From the NCBI RefSeq assembly GCF_008727875.1, contig NZ_VTWS01000006.1, positions 248,001 to 312,000 on the forward strand: a stretch of 64,000 nt of DNA. Reading direction: 5' to 3'. Both the position numbers and the translations under genes were made by a program. The notes below the pieces were generated by a model. The model had not been told where the DNA came from. It saw only the letters and a list, made by a program, of their open reading frames with translations, and made no database searches. This stretch comes from Larkinella humicola. GTDB taxonomy: Bacteria; Bacteroidota; Bacteroidia; Cytophagales; Spirosomataceae. This document shows, one piece after another, positions 35,894-45,725 of the stretch (its first letter is position 1; every line of letters begins with the position of its first letter).

Positions 35894-37540
35894 CTATTTT
35901 AGCATCCCCGCCGGGTTGTTATCCCAAAAAACGGAAGTGGTTACGTTGGCCTTCTGCACCGCTTTGGCATTCCGGGTGATGTAGGAAGCCGGATAGTAGT
36001 ATGAGCGGGGAAAACCGCCCGGACTGGGGTCGAGCGCCGGTTGCTGGTTGGACGGTTTGCCCGTCCGGCGATACAGGTTGTAGCTTTCGATGCCGTTTCC
36101 GTGCAGGGCCAGCCAGTATTCCGTTCCGATGATGTTCAGTTTCTGGGAATTAGTCGTGGCGGCATCGTAGTCGGCCAGGACTTTGGTGACGTACTTCGTC
36201 ACTTCGGAGGCCCAGACCGTGCCGCTTGCTGCTTCGAAGGTGGCAATTTTGCCGCTTTCGTTGGTGCCCAGCGCCAGGGTTCGCACGTCCGCCATCGACT
36301 TTTCAATCGCTGATTTCAGCAGGTCTTTCGCCACGCCGGTTGTGCCCAAGGTCAGCGCCGACTCGGCCAGCATGAAGTCTACAAAAGACCGCATCATGAT
36401 GGGATGAATGCCCGCTCCACCCCCACCGGCACCCAGCGAAACCGGGACACCCGCGTCGTTGTCGAAGGAACCACCGGCAGGATAAACACCCCAGGCTGTC
36501 CTTAACAACCCATCGGGTGGAATCCCTTCGTTGCTCAGGTGATCGCGGCCCCAGTAGCCCACCGTCGACGGCAAGCAGAACACATCCGAGTCTGAATAAT
36601 GCGCGGGTTTTGAGTTGTTCACACACCGCAAGGCATTGACATCCGTCGGATTTTTGATCGTCTGGCGGTAGAAGTAATACCGAATGCGGGGATCCGGAAA
36701 ACCTTTGGATGAATACAGCGTTCCCATGTACGAATTCGACTGATAATCACCGCCCCCGGTCGACGAATACTGTCCTCCGTAGCGGGGATGGCGGGTATCC
36801 GGATTGGTGAGGTTGGAACCGAATTTGAAGGCAAAGTTCTGCGTCGCCGTGGAAATCAGTTTTCCCCCGGCAATCAGCGAATTGATGGCCGTGGTTGACC
36901 CCGCAGCGTCCGTCAATCGCATGTTCAAGTAAATTTTCAATTTCAGCGTGTTGGCAACCCGCGTCCAGCTATCGGCATTTCCGGCATAGATCAGATCATT
37001 CGGCGCTCCGGCTTTGGAGGTAGCCGCAAAGTTCTTGATGGCCTCGTCCAGTTCCGTCAGTGCCGATTTGTAGATGGTGGCTCCGGCATCGACACCCGGG
37101 TTGAAGTTGGTCGGGTCGATTGCTTCCGTATAAGGCACATCCCCAAACGCATCCACCAGATTGATCAGAACGGAGGCCCGCAACGTCCGGGCAATCCCGG
37201 CATGAACGAACAATTCCGCTTTTTCAGCCAGGGGAATGATGGTTTTCACGTCCGTCAGAATGGCCGCGTAGGCCGTGGTCCAGGCACCGTCGAAGTTGCC
37301 CGGCGAAACCGCATTGTCATAAATGGCCGACCCCTGGTTGAGCATCCGGGTTAGTCGCATACCCGGATCACTCAGCGAGTTAAAGTGACCGGCGTAGCTC
37401 AACTCGATTTGATTGAGCAGGTAGTTGATGTCGGTATTACTGGTCGTTACCGCATTCGGATTATCCAACAAATCCAGCTTGCAGGAATTCAGTACGACCA
37501 GACACAAAACCAACAAGGTTGTGCTTATTTTCTTGATCAT
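35894..37540 (-). CDS. SusD/RagB-family nutrient-binding lipoprotein (SusD-like_2 type)
   Basis: This 548-residue protein has a lipoprotein signal (LLVLCLVVLNSCKLD) and the usual helical TPR scaffold. NPNAVTTSNTDINYLLNQIELSY near the start and the C-terminal EYWLALHGNGIESYNLYRRTG (a split W..L...G.E.YN..RRT signature) mark the SusD-like_2 branch. It forms the lid of the SusC pore and captures the ligand on the cell surface. It follows susC by 79 bp. The substrate (glycan or peptide) is not indicated, since no glycosidase lies nearby. Confidence 0.92.
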   Translation of the reverse strand: MIKKISTTLLVLCLVVLNSCKLDLLDNPNAVTTSNTDINYLLNQIELSYAGHFNSLSDPGMRLTRMLNQGSAIYDNAVSPGNFDGAWTTAYAAILTDVKTIIPLAEKAELFVHAGIARTLRASVLINLVDAFGDVPYTEAIDPTNFNPGVDAGATIYKSALTELDEAIKNFAATSKAGAPNDLIYAGNADSWTRVANTLKLKIYLNMRLTDAAGSTTAINSLIAGGKLISTATQNFAFKFGSNLTNPDTRHPRYGGQYSSTGGGDYQSNSYMGTLYSSKGFPDPRIRYYFYRQTIKNPTDVNALRCVNNSKPAHYSDSDVFCLPSTVGYWGRDHLSNEGIPPDGLLRTAWGVYPAGGSFDNDAGVPVSLGAGGGGAGIHPIMMRSFVDFMLAESALTLGTTGVAKDLLKSAIEKSMADVRTLALGTNESGKIATFEAASGTVWASEVTKYVTKVLADYDAATTNSQKLNIIGTEYWLALHGNGIESYNLYRRTGKPSNQQPALDPSPGGFPRSYYYPASYITRNAKAVQKANVTTSVFWDNNPAGMLK

Positions 37541-37619
37541 CGGTTGATTGATTTATTTTTTTGAATGAATGATGAAGCACTCAACGTGCGTCATTCAGCG
37601 TCTGTAGCCGGTTTTCGGA

Positions 37620-40600
37620 TTAGAAAGTCAGCCGCAACGTTCCGCCGAGCCGTTTGGAACTCGGCCCTGTCAGAAACTCGAAGCCCATGCCGTTGCCGAC
37701 TCCCAGACCCAGGTTATCGGTGTCGAAGTTGAGGCCCTTCGGAATATGGATCGCCCTGTACCACAGGTTATTCCCCGTCAACGAAACGGAGATGCCTTTG
37801 AAGAACGTCTTGCCCAGCAGTTTTTTAGGTAACTGGTACGACAGCGATACTTCCTGCAAACGGATGGTGGAACCGTCGTAAATCCGGCCTTCATCCCCGA
37901 AGAAATAGTAGTTGTTGAAGTAGAAATCCGAAGCCGTGATCTGAATGTCGTTCGGGGTTCCGTCGGCCAGTTTAACGCCGGGAATCACGAGCGTTTGCGC
38001 CCGATCGAACCCGGTTTCCAGACCAATGTCGGTGGTCATGCCCCGGCCCAGCAACGCACCCGCCGTGGAGGCATACATGGCTCCGCCGTGCCGGTACGAC
38101 ATCATCACGTTGAGCGATAAGCCTTTAAAACTAAATTCGTTGATGAGGCTGCTCGTAAACGCCGGGTTTGGATCGCCCAGGACAATCGGCGAGGTGGTCG
38201 CCAGCAAATAACCACCGGCATCGATCAGGTACTGCCCCTGCTCGTTCCGACGGAAACCGGTGCCTTTGATAACGTTAAAGGGCTGACCCACAACGGCATA
38301 ATTACCCAGCGTTCCGCCAAAACCGGCCACCTGAACTTCCTGTAACGTACCACCCAGATCGAGTACTTTAGGCCGGTTGCGTGAGAAGACGCCCGTTACG
38401 CCCCAGGAGAAATCGCCCACTTTGACGGGCGTTGCCGACAGGCTGATTTCGATGCCTTCGTTCCGGATTTTCCCGATGTTGATCGTCGTGGCGGTATAGC
38501 CCGTCGATGCATCCAGGGGTGTACTGGTAATCAAATTCCGGGTGTTGCGCTGATACGCCGTGACGTCAAAGCTGAGGGCGTTGTTGAAAAGCCGCCCTTC
38601 GATGCCCAGCTCCACTTCGGTGTGCAACTCGGGTTTCAGGTTGGCGTTGCCGAGTCCGTTGTCGACCGAGTGGGTCTGTACCGTTGCTCCGGACGAGGTC
38701 AGCCAGGCTCTGGCGTTCTGATTCAGCACGTTGCGGGTGCTGTAGGGATTGGGGAAACCGGCGGAAGTTCCGACACCCGCCCGAACTTTCAGGAAGTTGA
38801 TCAGGTTGCTGGACTGCAAGCCTTTAAAAGCCGAGGTCGGCACGAACGAGACACTAGCGGAGGGATAAAAAATCCGGCGGTTCGGTGTTTCTACGGTCGA
38901 TGTCCAGTCGTTCCGGCCTGCCAGGTTCAGAAACAAAAAGTCGTTGATGTCGGCGGTTATCTCCCCAAAGATCCCGATCCGGGTTTGTTCGGTCATGCCA
39001 TCCGCGGCAACATTGTCGATGAAGTTGTTGTGGCGGAACAGATTCCGGGCCAACTGATTCTGGCTCGTCACGAAAAGGCCGTTCGTCACGTCATTCCGCA
39101 TGTTACCGCCAATCCGTCCCGACAAAACGATCCCGTCGTTGATCGATTTGTTGTAGGACAAGATCATGCTGTTATCCCAGATTGTATTCTGGATATCATA
39201 CGTATTGTAGAACCCATTCACAAAATCAACGCCCCCCTTGTTGAACTTGTATTCCTGCTTTTCCGTGTAGGTATCCAACCCGACTTTGTAGACCAGGATC
39301 AGGTCTTTCGCAATATCATAGTTAATAGAGGTGGTAGCAAAAAGCCGGTTCACAACGCCGGTTGTCTTGTAGTTTTTCAAAATCCAACGGGGGTTGGGAA
39401 TATCATTACCACTCCGAAAATAAACGGAACTGGCATCGACCGGATTCTCATAAGGCCAGCCCATCAAGTCCACCTGACGCGGGGTATACATCACGTTGGC
39501 CAGCACCGACGGAAATCCACCCAGCGAGTTGTTTCCGGTTCCGGCGTTCAGGGGGGGCGAATACTGATCGGTGCGGGCAAAGTTGAACGACGAAATGATG
39601 TTCACTTTTTTGCTCAACTGCGCATTCAGGCCCAGGCCCAGGTTCAGCTTGGTCAGCCCGTTTTCCGGGATGTAACCTTCTTCCTTGTTGTAACCGGCCG
39701 AGAGGTTGAAGCTCACTTTTTCGCCCCCGCCCGACACGTTCAGCGACGTATTGGATATTTTGCCGGTGCGGAAAAAGTCTTTTACGTTGTTCGGATACAC
39801 CTGCATCGCATACGGACTCACCGACGCGACATACGGAGCCAGGGCCGCCCGCGTGGCCGCCACACTCAGAAAAGCGTAGGGGTGCTGCGTCAGGGCCGTG
39901 TTGGTGTTCTGCGACGGATAAATGGCGGCTTCGGCCAGGGTCGGTCCCCAGTTGCTGAAGAAGTAGCCCAGATTCTGCTGAAAACCCCCGACATAACTAT
40001 TCTGGTAATCGGGCAGGTGGGCGGTATTGGTAAAGAACGACTGCGTCAGGCTCACTTCGGTCACCCGCGCCTTTCGGCTACCGTTTTTGGTCGTTACCAG
40101 AATCACCCCGTTTCGTCCCTGATCGCCGTAGGTAACGGTGGCTGCCAGCCCTTTCAAGACGCTGATGTTTTCGATGTTGTTCGGATCCAGGTCCAGAAAC
40201 CGGCTGGAAGCGGACTGACCGCCCCCCGTAAAACCGCCCCGGGAGTTGGTGCTGGAGTTGAACGGAATGCCGTCGACCACAAACAGCGGCTGGGTGGAAC
40301 CCGTGATGGAAGAATAACCCCGGATCGTAATGTTGGTGCCGGTTCCGGACACGCCTGAGGTAGCGGTAATGTTGACGCCCGGTATTTTGCCCTGCAACAC
40401 CCGCCCGACATCGGCCTGCGGACGGTCGGAAATCTGTTTGCTTTCTACGGTAGTGACGGCGTATCCCAGTGCTTTTTTCTCCCGGACAATGCCCTGGGCC
40501 GTTACGACGATTTCCTGCAACTGCCGGGCGTCCGATACCAGTACCACATCGACCGTCGAGCGGTTTCCGACCGGCACTTCCTGGGTAATCATGCCCACAA

Positions 40601-40826
40601 AGCTGAAGACCAAAACCGGATTGTTACCCGATACAGTCAGGGAGTAGGCTCCGTTTCCGTCGGTGTTGCCGCCGATGGTGGTTCCCTTGCTGACAACCGA
40701 AACGCCGGGGAGTGGCGTCCCGTCTTCATCGGACCTGACGATCCCGCTGATCTTTCGATCCTGAGCCTGGGCACAGACCCAGGTCGTACAAGCCATCAAC
40801 AGGCTTAATAATAAATGTTTCTTCAT
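37620..40826 (-). CDS. SusC/RagA-family TonB-linked outer-membrane protein
   Basis: This 1068-residue receptor has a signal peptide (SLLMACTTWVCAQ), a carboxypeptidase-like domain (about 23-105, GIVRSDEDGTPLPGVSVVSKGT), the SusC signature ALGYAVTTVESKQIS, a plug with ATSGVSGTGTNITIRGYSSI and PLFVVDGIPF, and a barrel ending GGTLRLTF. It pairs with the SusD-like lipoprotein directly downstream to import a surface-bound nutrient. No anti-sigma or sensor gene is seen upstream; instead there is a 1.2-kb gene-free stretch. Confidence 0.95.
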   Translation of the reverse strand: MKKHLLLSLLMACTTWVCAQAQDRKISGIVRSDEDGTPLPGVSVVSKGTTIGGNTDGNGAYSLTVSGNNPVLVFSFVGMITQEVPVGNRSTVDVVLVSDARQLQEIVVTAQGIVREKKALGYAVTTVESKQISDRPQADVGRVLQGKIPGVNITATSGVSGTGTNITIRGYSSITGSTQPLFVVDGIPFNSSTNSRGGFTGGGQSASSRFLDLDPNNIENISVLKGLAATVTYGDQGRNGVILVTTKNGSRKARVTEVSLTQSFFTNTAHLPDYQNSYVGGFQQNLGYFFSNWGPTLAEAAIYPSQNTNTALTQHPYAFLSVAATRAALAPYVASVSPYAMQVYPNNVKDFFRTGKISNTSLNVSGGGEKVSFNLSAGYNKEEGYIPENGLTKLNLGLGLNAQLSKKVNIISSFNFARTDQYSPPLNAGTGNNSLGGFPSVLANVMYTPRQVDLMGWPYENPVDASSVYFRSGNDIPNPRWILKNYKTTGVVNRLFATTSINYDIAKDLILVYKVGLDTYTEKQEYKFNKGGVDFVNGFYNTYDIQNTIWDNSMILSYNKSINDGIVLSGRIGGNMRNDVTNGLFVTSQNQLARNLFRHNNFIDNVAADGMTEQTRIGIFGEITADINDFLFLNLAGRNDWTSTVETPNRRIFYPSASVSFVPTSAFKGLQSSNLINFLKVRAGVGTSAGFPNPYSTRNVLNQNARAWLTSSGATVQTHSVDNGLGNANLKPELHTEVELGIEGRLFNNALSFDVTAYQRNTRNLITSTPLDASTGYTATTINIGKIRNEGIEISLSATPVKVGDFSWGVTGVFSRNRPKVLDLGGTLQEVQVAGFGGTLGNYAVVGQPFNVIKGTGFRRNEQGQYLIDAGGYLLATTSPIVLGDPNPAFTSSLINEFSFKGLSLNVMMSYRHGGAMYASTAGALLGRGMTTDIGLETGFDRAQTLVIPGVKLADGTPNDIQITASDFYFNNYYFFGDEGRIYDGSTIRLQEVSLSYQLPKKLLGKTFFKGISVSLTGNNLWYRAIHIPKGLNFDTDNLGLGVGNGMGFEFLTGPSSKRLGGTLRLTF

Positions 40827-41490
40827 CCTTAGTTATGGTTAAGATTAAGCGACTGTTAAAAACAAACGCCATTAAATGTAAAAATTAAAAAAACATTAAA
40901 ACAAGGAAGGGTACATTTCCGAATCAAACTCGTCAATTTTGTACAAGTCTGTGCAAAATATGTATAGATATACCCAATAAGCAAGCATTAAATTCTGCAA
41001 TTCTGACAAAACACAGAATAAAATCCATTAGACATAGTCATCCCATTTTCCCGAATAAAGACAATTTTTTCGGGAATTAACCAAACCGAATACAGCGATA
41101 GGAAATGGGAGATTTTGCTCGTATGTTGAAATTAATAAATGAATAAAAGCATTTATTTTTTGTATTATTTTTGCTTTTATCAGCTATAACGAGCGTACAT
41201 TAATTTCATAACAATACGACACAAGGGTATGCAAAACCACTACATGCAGTAATTATCATGAATTAATCAGATAAAATAATGGATTTAGGAAAGTAGCATT
41301 GAACACCGTTTTTCGGCATAAAAGACGCCCAAAAGTCTTTTACTGAAATCCCGGTAAAGTAGTTAAGACATACCCATAGGTTAAGGGCATCAACAGCGAA
41401 TCGGCTGGTCTGTTCGAAACTCAAGCCTTCAGTGTGGTGAGAAGTCCCGTCGTTTCAGACAAGATCTTCAGTGTTCATTCGTATGCAGGT

Positions 41491-41548
41491 ACTCCGGATG
41501 TAGTTCCAGGCGGGGTTTTCCAGAGGTGGAACCCTGTTGCACTGGAGT
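41491..41548 (+). ncRNA. Candidate structured RNA element (low support)
   Basis: ACTCC (41491-41495) can pair with GGAGT (41544-41548), enclosing an inner hairpin in which GGGGTTTTCCA pairs with TGGAACCCT across a GAGG loop. No known family was recognised. A TATTTTTG box at 41166-41173 lies upstream in the right orientation but far away. It may equally be a remnant of a mobile element. Confidence 0.2.
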
Positions 41549-41628
41549 CACTAAAAGTAACAAAAAGGAAACAGTTTGTCAAGGAGTGCGACAGGAACTG
41601 GTAGGAGACATTTCGCTTCCACCCCGTT

Positions 41629-41899
41629 CCCCTAATTGATTTAAACAAAATCATTGCCGGATTACGAGTTTGGCCTATCAGCCCACTGCCTCACCGGCGG
41701 ACCGGTTTAGCGGTGGGAAAACGAAAAGCCCCCTGCAACCGAACCGTTTTAACGGTTTGCCAGACGATGAAACCGTTAAAACGGTTCCGGAATGATTCAG
41801 TTTCATGACAATTTTCCCACCGCTAAACCGGTCCGCCGGTGCGGCAGTGGGCTGATAAATATTCATTTCGGCAGTTATTAAATTTAAATCAATTAGGGG
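41629..41899. repeat. Nested 271-bp inverted-repeat element (MITE-like)
   Basis: There are three nested arm pairs. The outer pair, CCCCTAATTGATTTAAA (41629-41645) and its perfect complement (41883-41899), is 17 bp. The middle pair, 41676-41721 against 41812-41857, is complementary at 45 of 46 bases. The inner pair, AACCGTTTTAACGGTT (41742-41757) against 41771-41786, is perfect over 16 bp. No open frame of its own is credible. It looks like a small non-autonomous mobile element or a large structured intergenic repeat. Confidence 0.8.
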
Positions 41900-42062
41900 A
41901 CTTGGACGCGCCCCTTCCAGACGATAGAAGTCCCCTTTAGGGGAACGGGGCGAAAGCGTAACCGAGTTATCAGCCGTAAATCATGAAAAAAGTGAAACCA
42001 AAAAAAGGAGAGAAGCCCGAAAAACCGGCCCCTCTCCCCTTCTGCTATTCAGATACTTTCGC

Positions 42063-43946
42063 TTAAAATTCGGCGCTCTTGGGTGTTCTGGGGAACGGAA
42101 TGACGTCGCGAATGTTACTCATCCCGGTCACGAACAACACCAGTCGCTCGAAGCCCAGGCCGAAACCGGAGTGCGGAGCGGAGCCAAACTGACGGGTTTC
42201 GAGGAACCACCAGATCGTTTTTTTATCAATGCCGACTTCCTCAACCCGGGCCAGCAGTTTCTCGTAATTGTCTTCGCGCTGCGAACCGCCGATGATTTCG
42301 CCGATGCCGGGAAACAGCACGTCCATCGCCCGTACCGTAGGCCCCGGTGCCGCCGACGACTCTTCGTCCTGCTTCATGTAGAACGACTTGATTTCGCGGG
42401 GGTAGTTGGTCAGGATCACCGGTTTTTTAAAGTGCTTTTCAACCAAAAACCGCTCGTGTTCGGATTGCAAATCGATGCCCCAGCCAACGGGATACTGGAA
42501 CTTCTTCTCTTTGTGCGGTTTCGACTGCAACAGGATGTCGATGGCTTCGGTGTAGGTGAGTCGCTGAAAGTCGTTTTTCACCACAAAGTCGAGCTTTTCG
42601 AGCAGCGGCATGGGGCTGCGGTCGGCCTGCGGTTTGGCTTTTTCCTCGTCGATCAGGCGGTTTTGCAGAAAGGCCAGATCATCGGCGCAATGTTCCAGGG
42701 CGTAGCCGATAACGGATTTCACAAAATCCTCGGCCAGGTTCATGTTGTCTTCCAGTTCGTAGAACGCCATTTCCGGCTCAATCATCCAGAACTCGGCCAG
42801 GTGGCGCGTGGTGTTGGAGTTTTCGGCGCGGAACGTTGGCCCAAACGTATAGATTTTCGACAGCGCCAGCGCGCCCAGTTCGCCTTCGAGTTGTCCCGAA
42901 ACCGTCAGGTTGGTTTCGCGACCGAAAAAATCTTGGGAAAAATCAATTTTTCTGTCGGAAGAATTTCGAAGTTGTTTTATTATCTCAGTAAAATTGTAAA
43001 AACTAAGTGCTAAATATGGAGACTCTGCTTTGGTGAAGTCCCGGTATGCCCTCATTCTGCCTTTAACAAAAGTGATTTTCTCTACTACATCACTTGGCAG
43101 AAAAGACATCGAATGACCCTTCTTATTGTTTTCTATTGCAAAAAAAGAAGTCTTAATTTTTTTGTAAATATTCTTAAAATCTGTTGTTAAAGCTTTGTAA
43201 GAACTGTTTTGGGACAATTCTTTAAGCATCCCTTGGTCTGCTTTTATTATCTTTTCAAAGCTTAACTCTTTATCAATCTTCCTTATTTTTTTATCAAGGT
43301 TTTTTACCTCAGATTCTAAATCATTTTCTCTTATGATTTTTAAAAGTTTGCTATAATACTCATCGGCTATGTCATCAAATTTGACACTTCTAAATGGAAC
43401 GTTTTTCAGGTCCAGCGTCGTGACGCGGAACATTTCACCCGCTCCTTCGGCATCCGAGGCCGTGATGATGGGCGTATGAAGGTAGAAAAAACCGTTGTCG
43501 TTGAAATACTGGTGAACGGCAAACGCCAGCGCGTGCCGGATACGGAGCACAGCGGCAAAGGTATTGGTGCGGGGGCGCAGGTGGGCAATTTCGCGCAGAA
43601 ACTCCATCGAGTGTTTCTTGGGTTGCAACGGAAATTTGTCCGGATCGGCGGGCCCGTAGAGGTGAATATCAGTTGCTTTTACTTCCACTTTCTGCCCCGA
43701 TCCCATCGACTCCACCAGCGTTCCGGTGATGGCGACACACGCGCCCGTGGTAACCAGCCGGATGGTTTCTTCACTGAACTGCCCCGGTTCGGCAACCGCC
43801 TGGAGGTTGTGGATGGTCGAACCGTCGTTGATGGCAATGAAAATGGCATTTTTGCTTTCCCGCTTGGTACGAACCCAGCCCTTGACGGTGATGGTGTGGC
43901 CGGTCGTTTCAGACGCGAGTAATTGTTTGACAGGTAGAAGACTCAT
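42063..43946 (-). CDS. asnS: Asparaginyl-tRNA synthetase with a large AT-rich insertion
   Basis: This class II synthetase charges tRNA-Asn. The ATG at 43946 ([12 protein letters not shown]) gives 627 residues against about 465 for typical bacterial AsnRS; an upstream frame to 44051 adds no conserved sequence. All core segments match E. coli AsnRS by eye: [61 protein letters not shown], and [15 protein letters not shown]. Between NVP and DRKIDF lies an insert of about 148 residues (about 185-332; nt 42951-43394), Lys/Glu/Ile/Ser-rich and probably helical. The insert is AT-rich and uses ATA, AGA and TTA codons that the flanks avoid. The frame is intact through both junctions, so a functional enzyme with an extra domain is expected. 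Confidence 0.93.
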   Translation of the reverse strand: MSLLPVKQLLASETTGHTITVKGWVRTKRESKNAIFIAINDGSTIHNLQAVAEPGQFSEETIRLVTTGACVAITGTLVESMGSGQKVEVKATDIHLYGPADPDKFPLQPKKHSMEFLREIAHLRPRTNTFAAVLRIRHALAFAVHQYFNDNGFFYLHTPIITASDAEGAGEMFRVTTLDLKNVPFRSVKFDDIADEYYSKLLKIIRENDLESEVKNLDKKIRKIDKELSFEKIIKADQGMLKELSQNSSYKALTTDFKNIYKKIKTSFFAIENNKKGHSMSFLPSDVVEKITFVKGRMRAYRDFTKAESPYLALSFYNFTEIIKQLRNSSDRKIDFSQDFFGRETNLTVSGQLEGELGALALSKIYTFGPTFRAENSNTTRHLAEFWMIEPEMAFYELEDNMNLAEDFVKSVIGYALEHCADDLAFLQNRLIDEEKAKPQADRSPMPLLEKLDFVVKNDFQRLTYTEAIDILLQSKPHKEKKFQYPVGWGIDLQSEHERFLVEKHFKKPVILTNYPREIKSFYMKQDEESSAAPGPTVRAMDVLFPGIGEIIGGSQREDNYEKLLARVEEVGIDKKTIWWFLETRQFGSAPHSGFGLGFERLVLFVTGMSNIRDVIPFPRTPKSAEF

Positions 43947-44202
43947 TCTGAAAGGTAATAAGTGAAAGACGGTGGTAAAGTTACGGCATTCGGTGAAATA
44001 TGAAGCGGTTTCTTCAAGAATGAAAAATCCGCTTACTAGAAATTTTAACACACAACCTCTTGATTATCAAACGCGCTGCCTGATTCCCACAAAATTAAGT
44101 AGGACGTAAAACATTTTTTTTTAAAATTGGTCTGGAATTTGATAGGCGCGACCACATGTACCCGAGTCAGGAATTTGTGGCCTCCGAATATAGTATGTGA
44201 AT

Positions 44203-45657
44203 ATGCAAAGACTCAGCCTTACCCAATCTCTTCAGCAAAAGCTGTCTCCTCAACAGATTCAGTTTATCAAACTGTTGCAGATTCCGACTGCCGAACTGGA
44301 AACCCGCGTTGAAGAAGAACTGGAAATCAACCCGGCACTGGAAGAAGGACCCGATACCGAATTCGAAGAAACCAACAACGACGACCCGTTTTCGGATGAG
44401 TATGACGACGATTATAAGGAACGCAACGACGAGGTCGACCTGGGGAGCTATCTGAACGAAGATGACTACAACGGGTACAAAATGCAGGGTGACGGGAATT
44501 ATACCGAAGAAGACCGCGAAATGCCGGTGGCAAACCGCTCGACGCTCACCGACACCCTCATGCAGCAGTTTGGGTACCTGAACCTCGACGAACGGCAGGA
44601 AATCATTGGCATGCAGCTCATTGGTAGCATCGAAAACGACGGCTACATCCGGCGGTCGATGCAGGCCATTGTGAACGATCTGGCGTTTTCGCACAGCATC
44701 TTTACGGATACGGACGAACTGGAAACGGTTTTGAAACGGATTCAGACCTTCGACCCGCCGGGCATTGCGGCCCGGTCGCTCCAGGAATGCCTGCTGTTGC
44801 AACTGCACCGGAAAGACGCCGGTGACCCGGCCGTTCCGCTGGCCATCCGGATCATCGAAGACCTGTTCGAAGAGTTTTCCAAGAAACACTACGACAAGAT
44901 CCAGAAACGCCTGAATATCAATGAAGAACAGCTTAAAAAAGTCATTCAGATCATTACTAAACTGAACCCGAAACCAGGTTCGGTCGAGGGCGAAGACGGC
45001 GCGGTGCAGTACCTGATTCCGGATTTTATTCTGACCAACAACGCTGGCAAAATTGAACTGACGCTCAATTCGCGAAATGCCCCCGAACTGCGCATCAGCC
45101 GGTCGTTTGCCGAAATGCTGGATACGTACGAGAAGAGTGATAAAAATAACCGCTCCCTAAAAGAAACCGTGTCGTTTGTCAAGCAGAAGCTCGATGCCGC
45201 CAAGTGGTTTATCGATGCCATCAAACAACGCCAGGCCACGCTGCTGAAAACGATGAACGCCATCGTGAAGTTTCAGTACGATTTTTTTCTGGAAGGCGAC
45301 GAAACCAAGCTCCGCCCGATGATTTTGAAGGACATCGCCAACCTCATCGACATGGACGTTTCGACGGTTTCGCGGGTGGCCAACAGCAAGGCTGTGCAAA
45401 CCGAATTTGGGATTTACCCGCTCAAATACTTTTTCTCGGAAGGCATCGCGACCGATTCGGGCGAGGACGTCAGCAGCCGCGAAGTGAAAAACATACTGAA
45501 GGAATTTATCGACCACGAACCCAAAGGCAATCCGCTTTCGGACGATAAACTCGAAAAAATGCTGAATGAACGCGGTTACAACATTGCCCGGCGAACCGTT
45601 GCCAAGTACCGTGAGCAGTTGAATATTCCGGTGGCCCGGCTACGGAAGCAACTGTGA
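44203..45657 (+). CDS. rpoN: RNA polymerase sigma-54 factor
   Basis: This protein has 484 residues from the ATG at 44203 (a GTG at 44197 would add two). The N-terminal Gln/Leu-rich activator-interaction region (MQRLSLTQSLQQKLSPQQIQFIKLL) and an acidic linker lead to the core-binding region. The C-terminal DNA-binding part carries DIANLIDMDVSTVSRVANSKAV (helix-turn-helix) and the RpoN box ARRTVAKYREQLNIP. It directs enhancer-dependent promoters (-24/-12). It is divergent from asnS and followed by the PAP2-like gene. Confidence 0.96.
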   Translation: MQRLSLTQSLQQKLSPQQIQFIKLLQIPTAELETRVEEELEINPALEEGPDTEFEETNNDDPFSDEYDDDYKERNDEVDLGSYLNEDDYNGYKMQGDGNYTEEDREMPVANRSTLTDTLMQQFGYLNLDERQEIIGMQLIGSIENDGYIRRSMQAIVNDLAFSHSIFTDTDELETVLKRIQTFDPPGIAARSLQECLLLQLHRKDAGDPAVPLAIRIIEDLFEEFSKKHYDKIQKRLNINEEQLKKVIQIITKLNPKPGSVEGEDGAVQYLIPDFILTNNAGKIELTLNSRNAPELRISRSFAEMLDTYEKSDKNNRSLKETVSFVKQKLDAAKWFIDAIKQRQATLLKTMNAIVKFQYDFFLEGDETKLRPMILKDIANLIDMDVSTVSRVANSKAVQTEFGIYPLKYFFSEGIATDSGEDVSSREVKNILKEFIDHEPKGNPLSDDKLEKMLNERGYNIARRTVAKYREQLNIPVARLRKQL

Positions 45658-45725
45658 GGCTTTTCAGTGGAAGGGTTTTACGAAGTCGATGCGCTCAAAT
45701 CGCCACGCTTTGTTAATTTTGCTAA

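Larger units (their letters stand above)
40827..42062. other. 1.2-kb gene-free region between susC and asnS
   Basis: Positions 40850-41330 are very AT-rich and likely hold the susC promoter, but I cannot fix a consensus pair. Positions 41337-41620 are of mixed composition with several local hairpins (see the candidate structured element). Positions 41629-41899 are a nested inverted repeat. Positions 41900-41960 carry a CCCCTTTAGGGG palindrome. No supportable gene was found on either strand. Confidence 0.6.

Noticed and set aside
38622-40358. 578-codon plus-strand open frame
   Set aside because: It is antisense to susC; the sequence is His/Arg/Val-rich without recognisable motifs, typical of a shadow frame.
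41678-41866. 62-codon minus-strand frame inside the nested inverted repeat
   Set aside because: The frame arises from the palindromic sequence itself, has no start context and no family resemblance.
42951-43394. The asnS insertion as an intein
   Set aside because: There is no Cys/Ser/Thr at the N-junction (it begins Phe-Arg-Ser), no His-Asn plus Cys/Ser/Thr at the C-junction, and no splicing-block motifs. At about 148 residues with Lys/Glu-rich helices it looks like a domain insertion.
45714-45721. TAATTTTG as promoter of the PAP2-like gene
   Set aside because: It is only 4 bp before the ATG, leaving no room for a leader, and no TTTG lies at the right spacing upstream.
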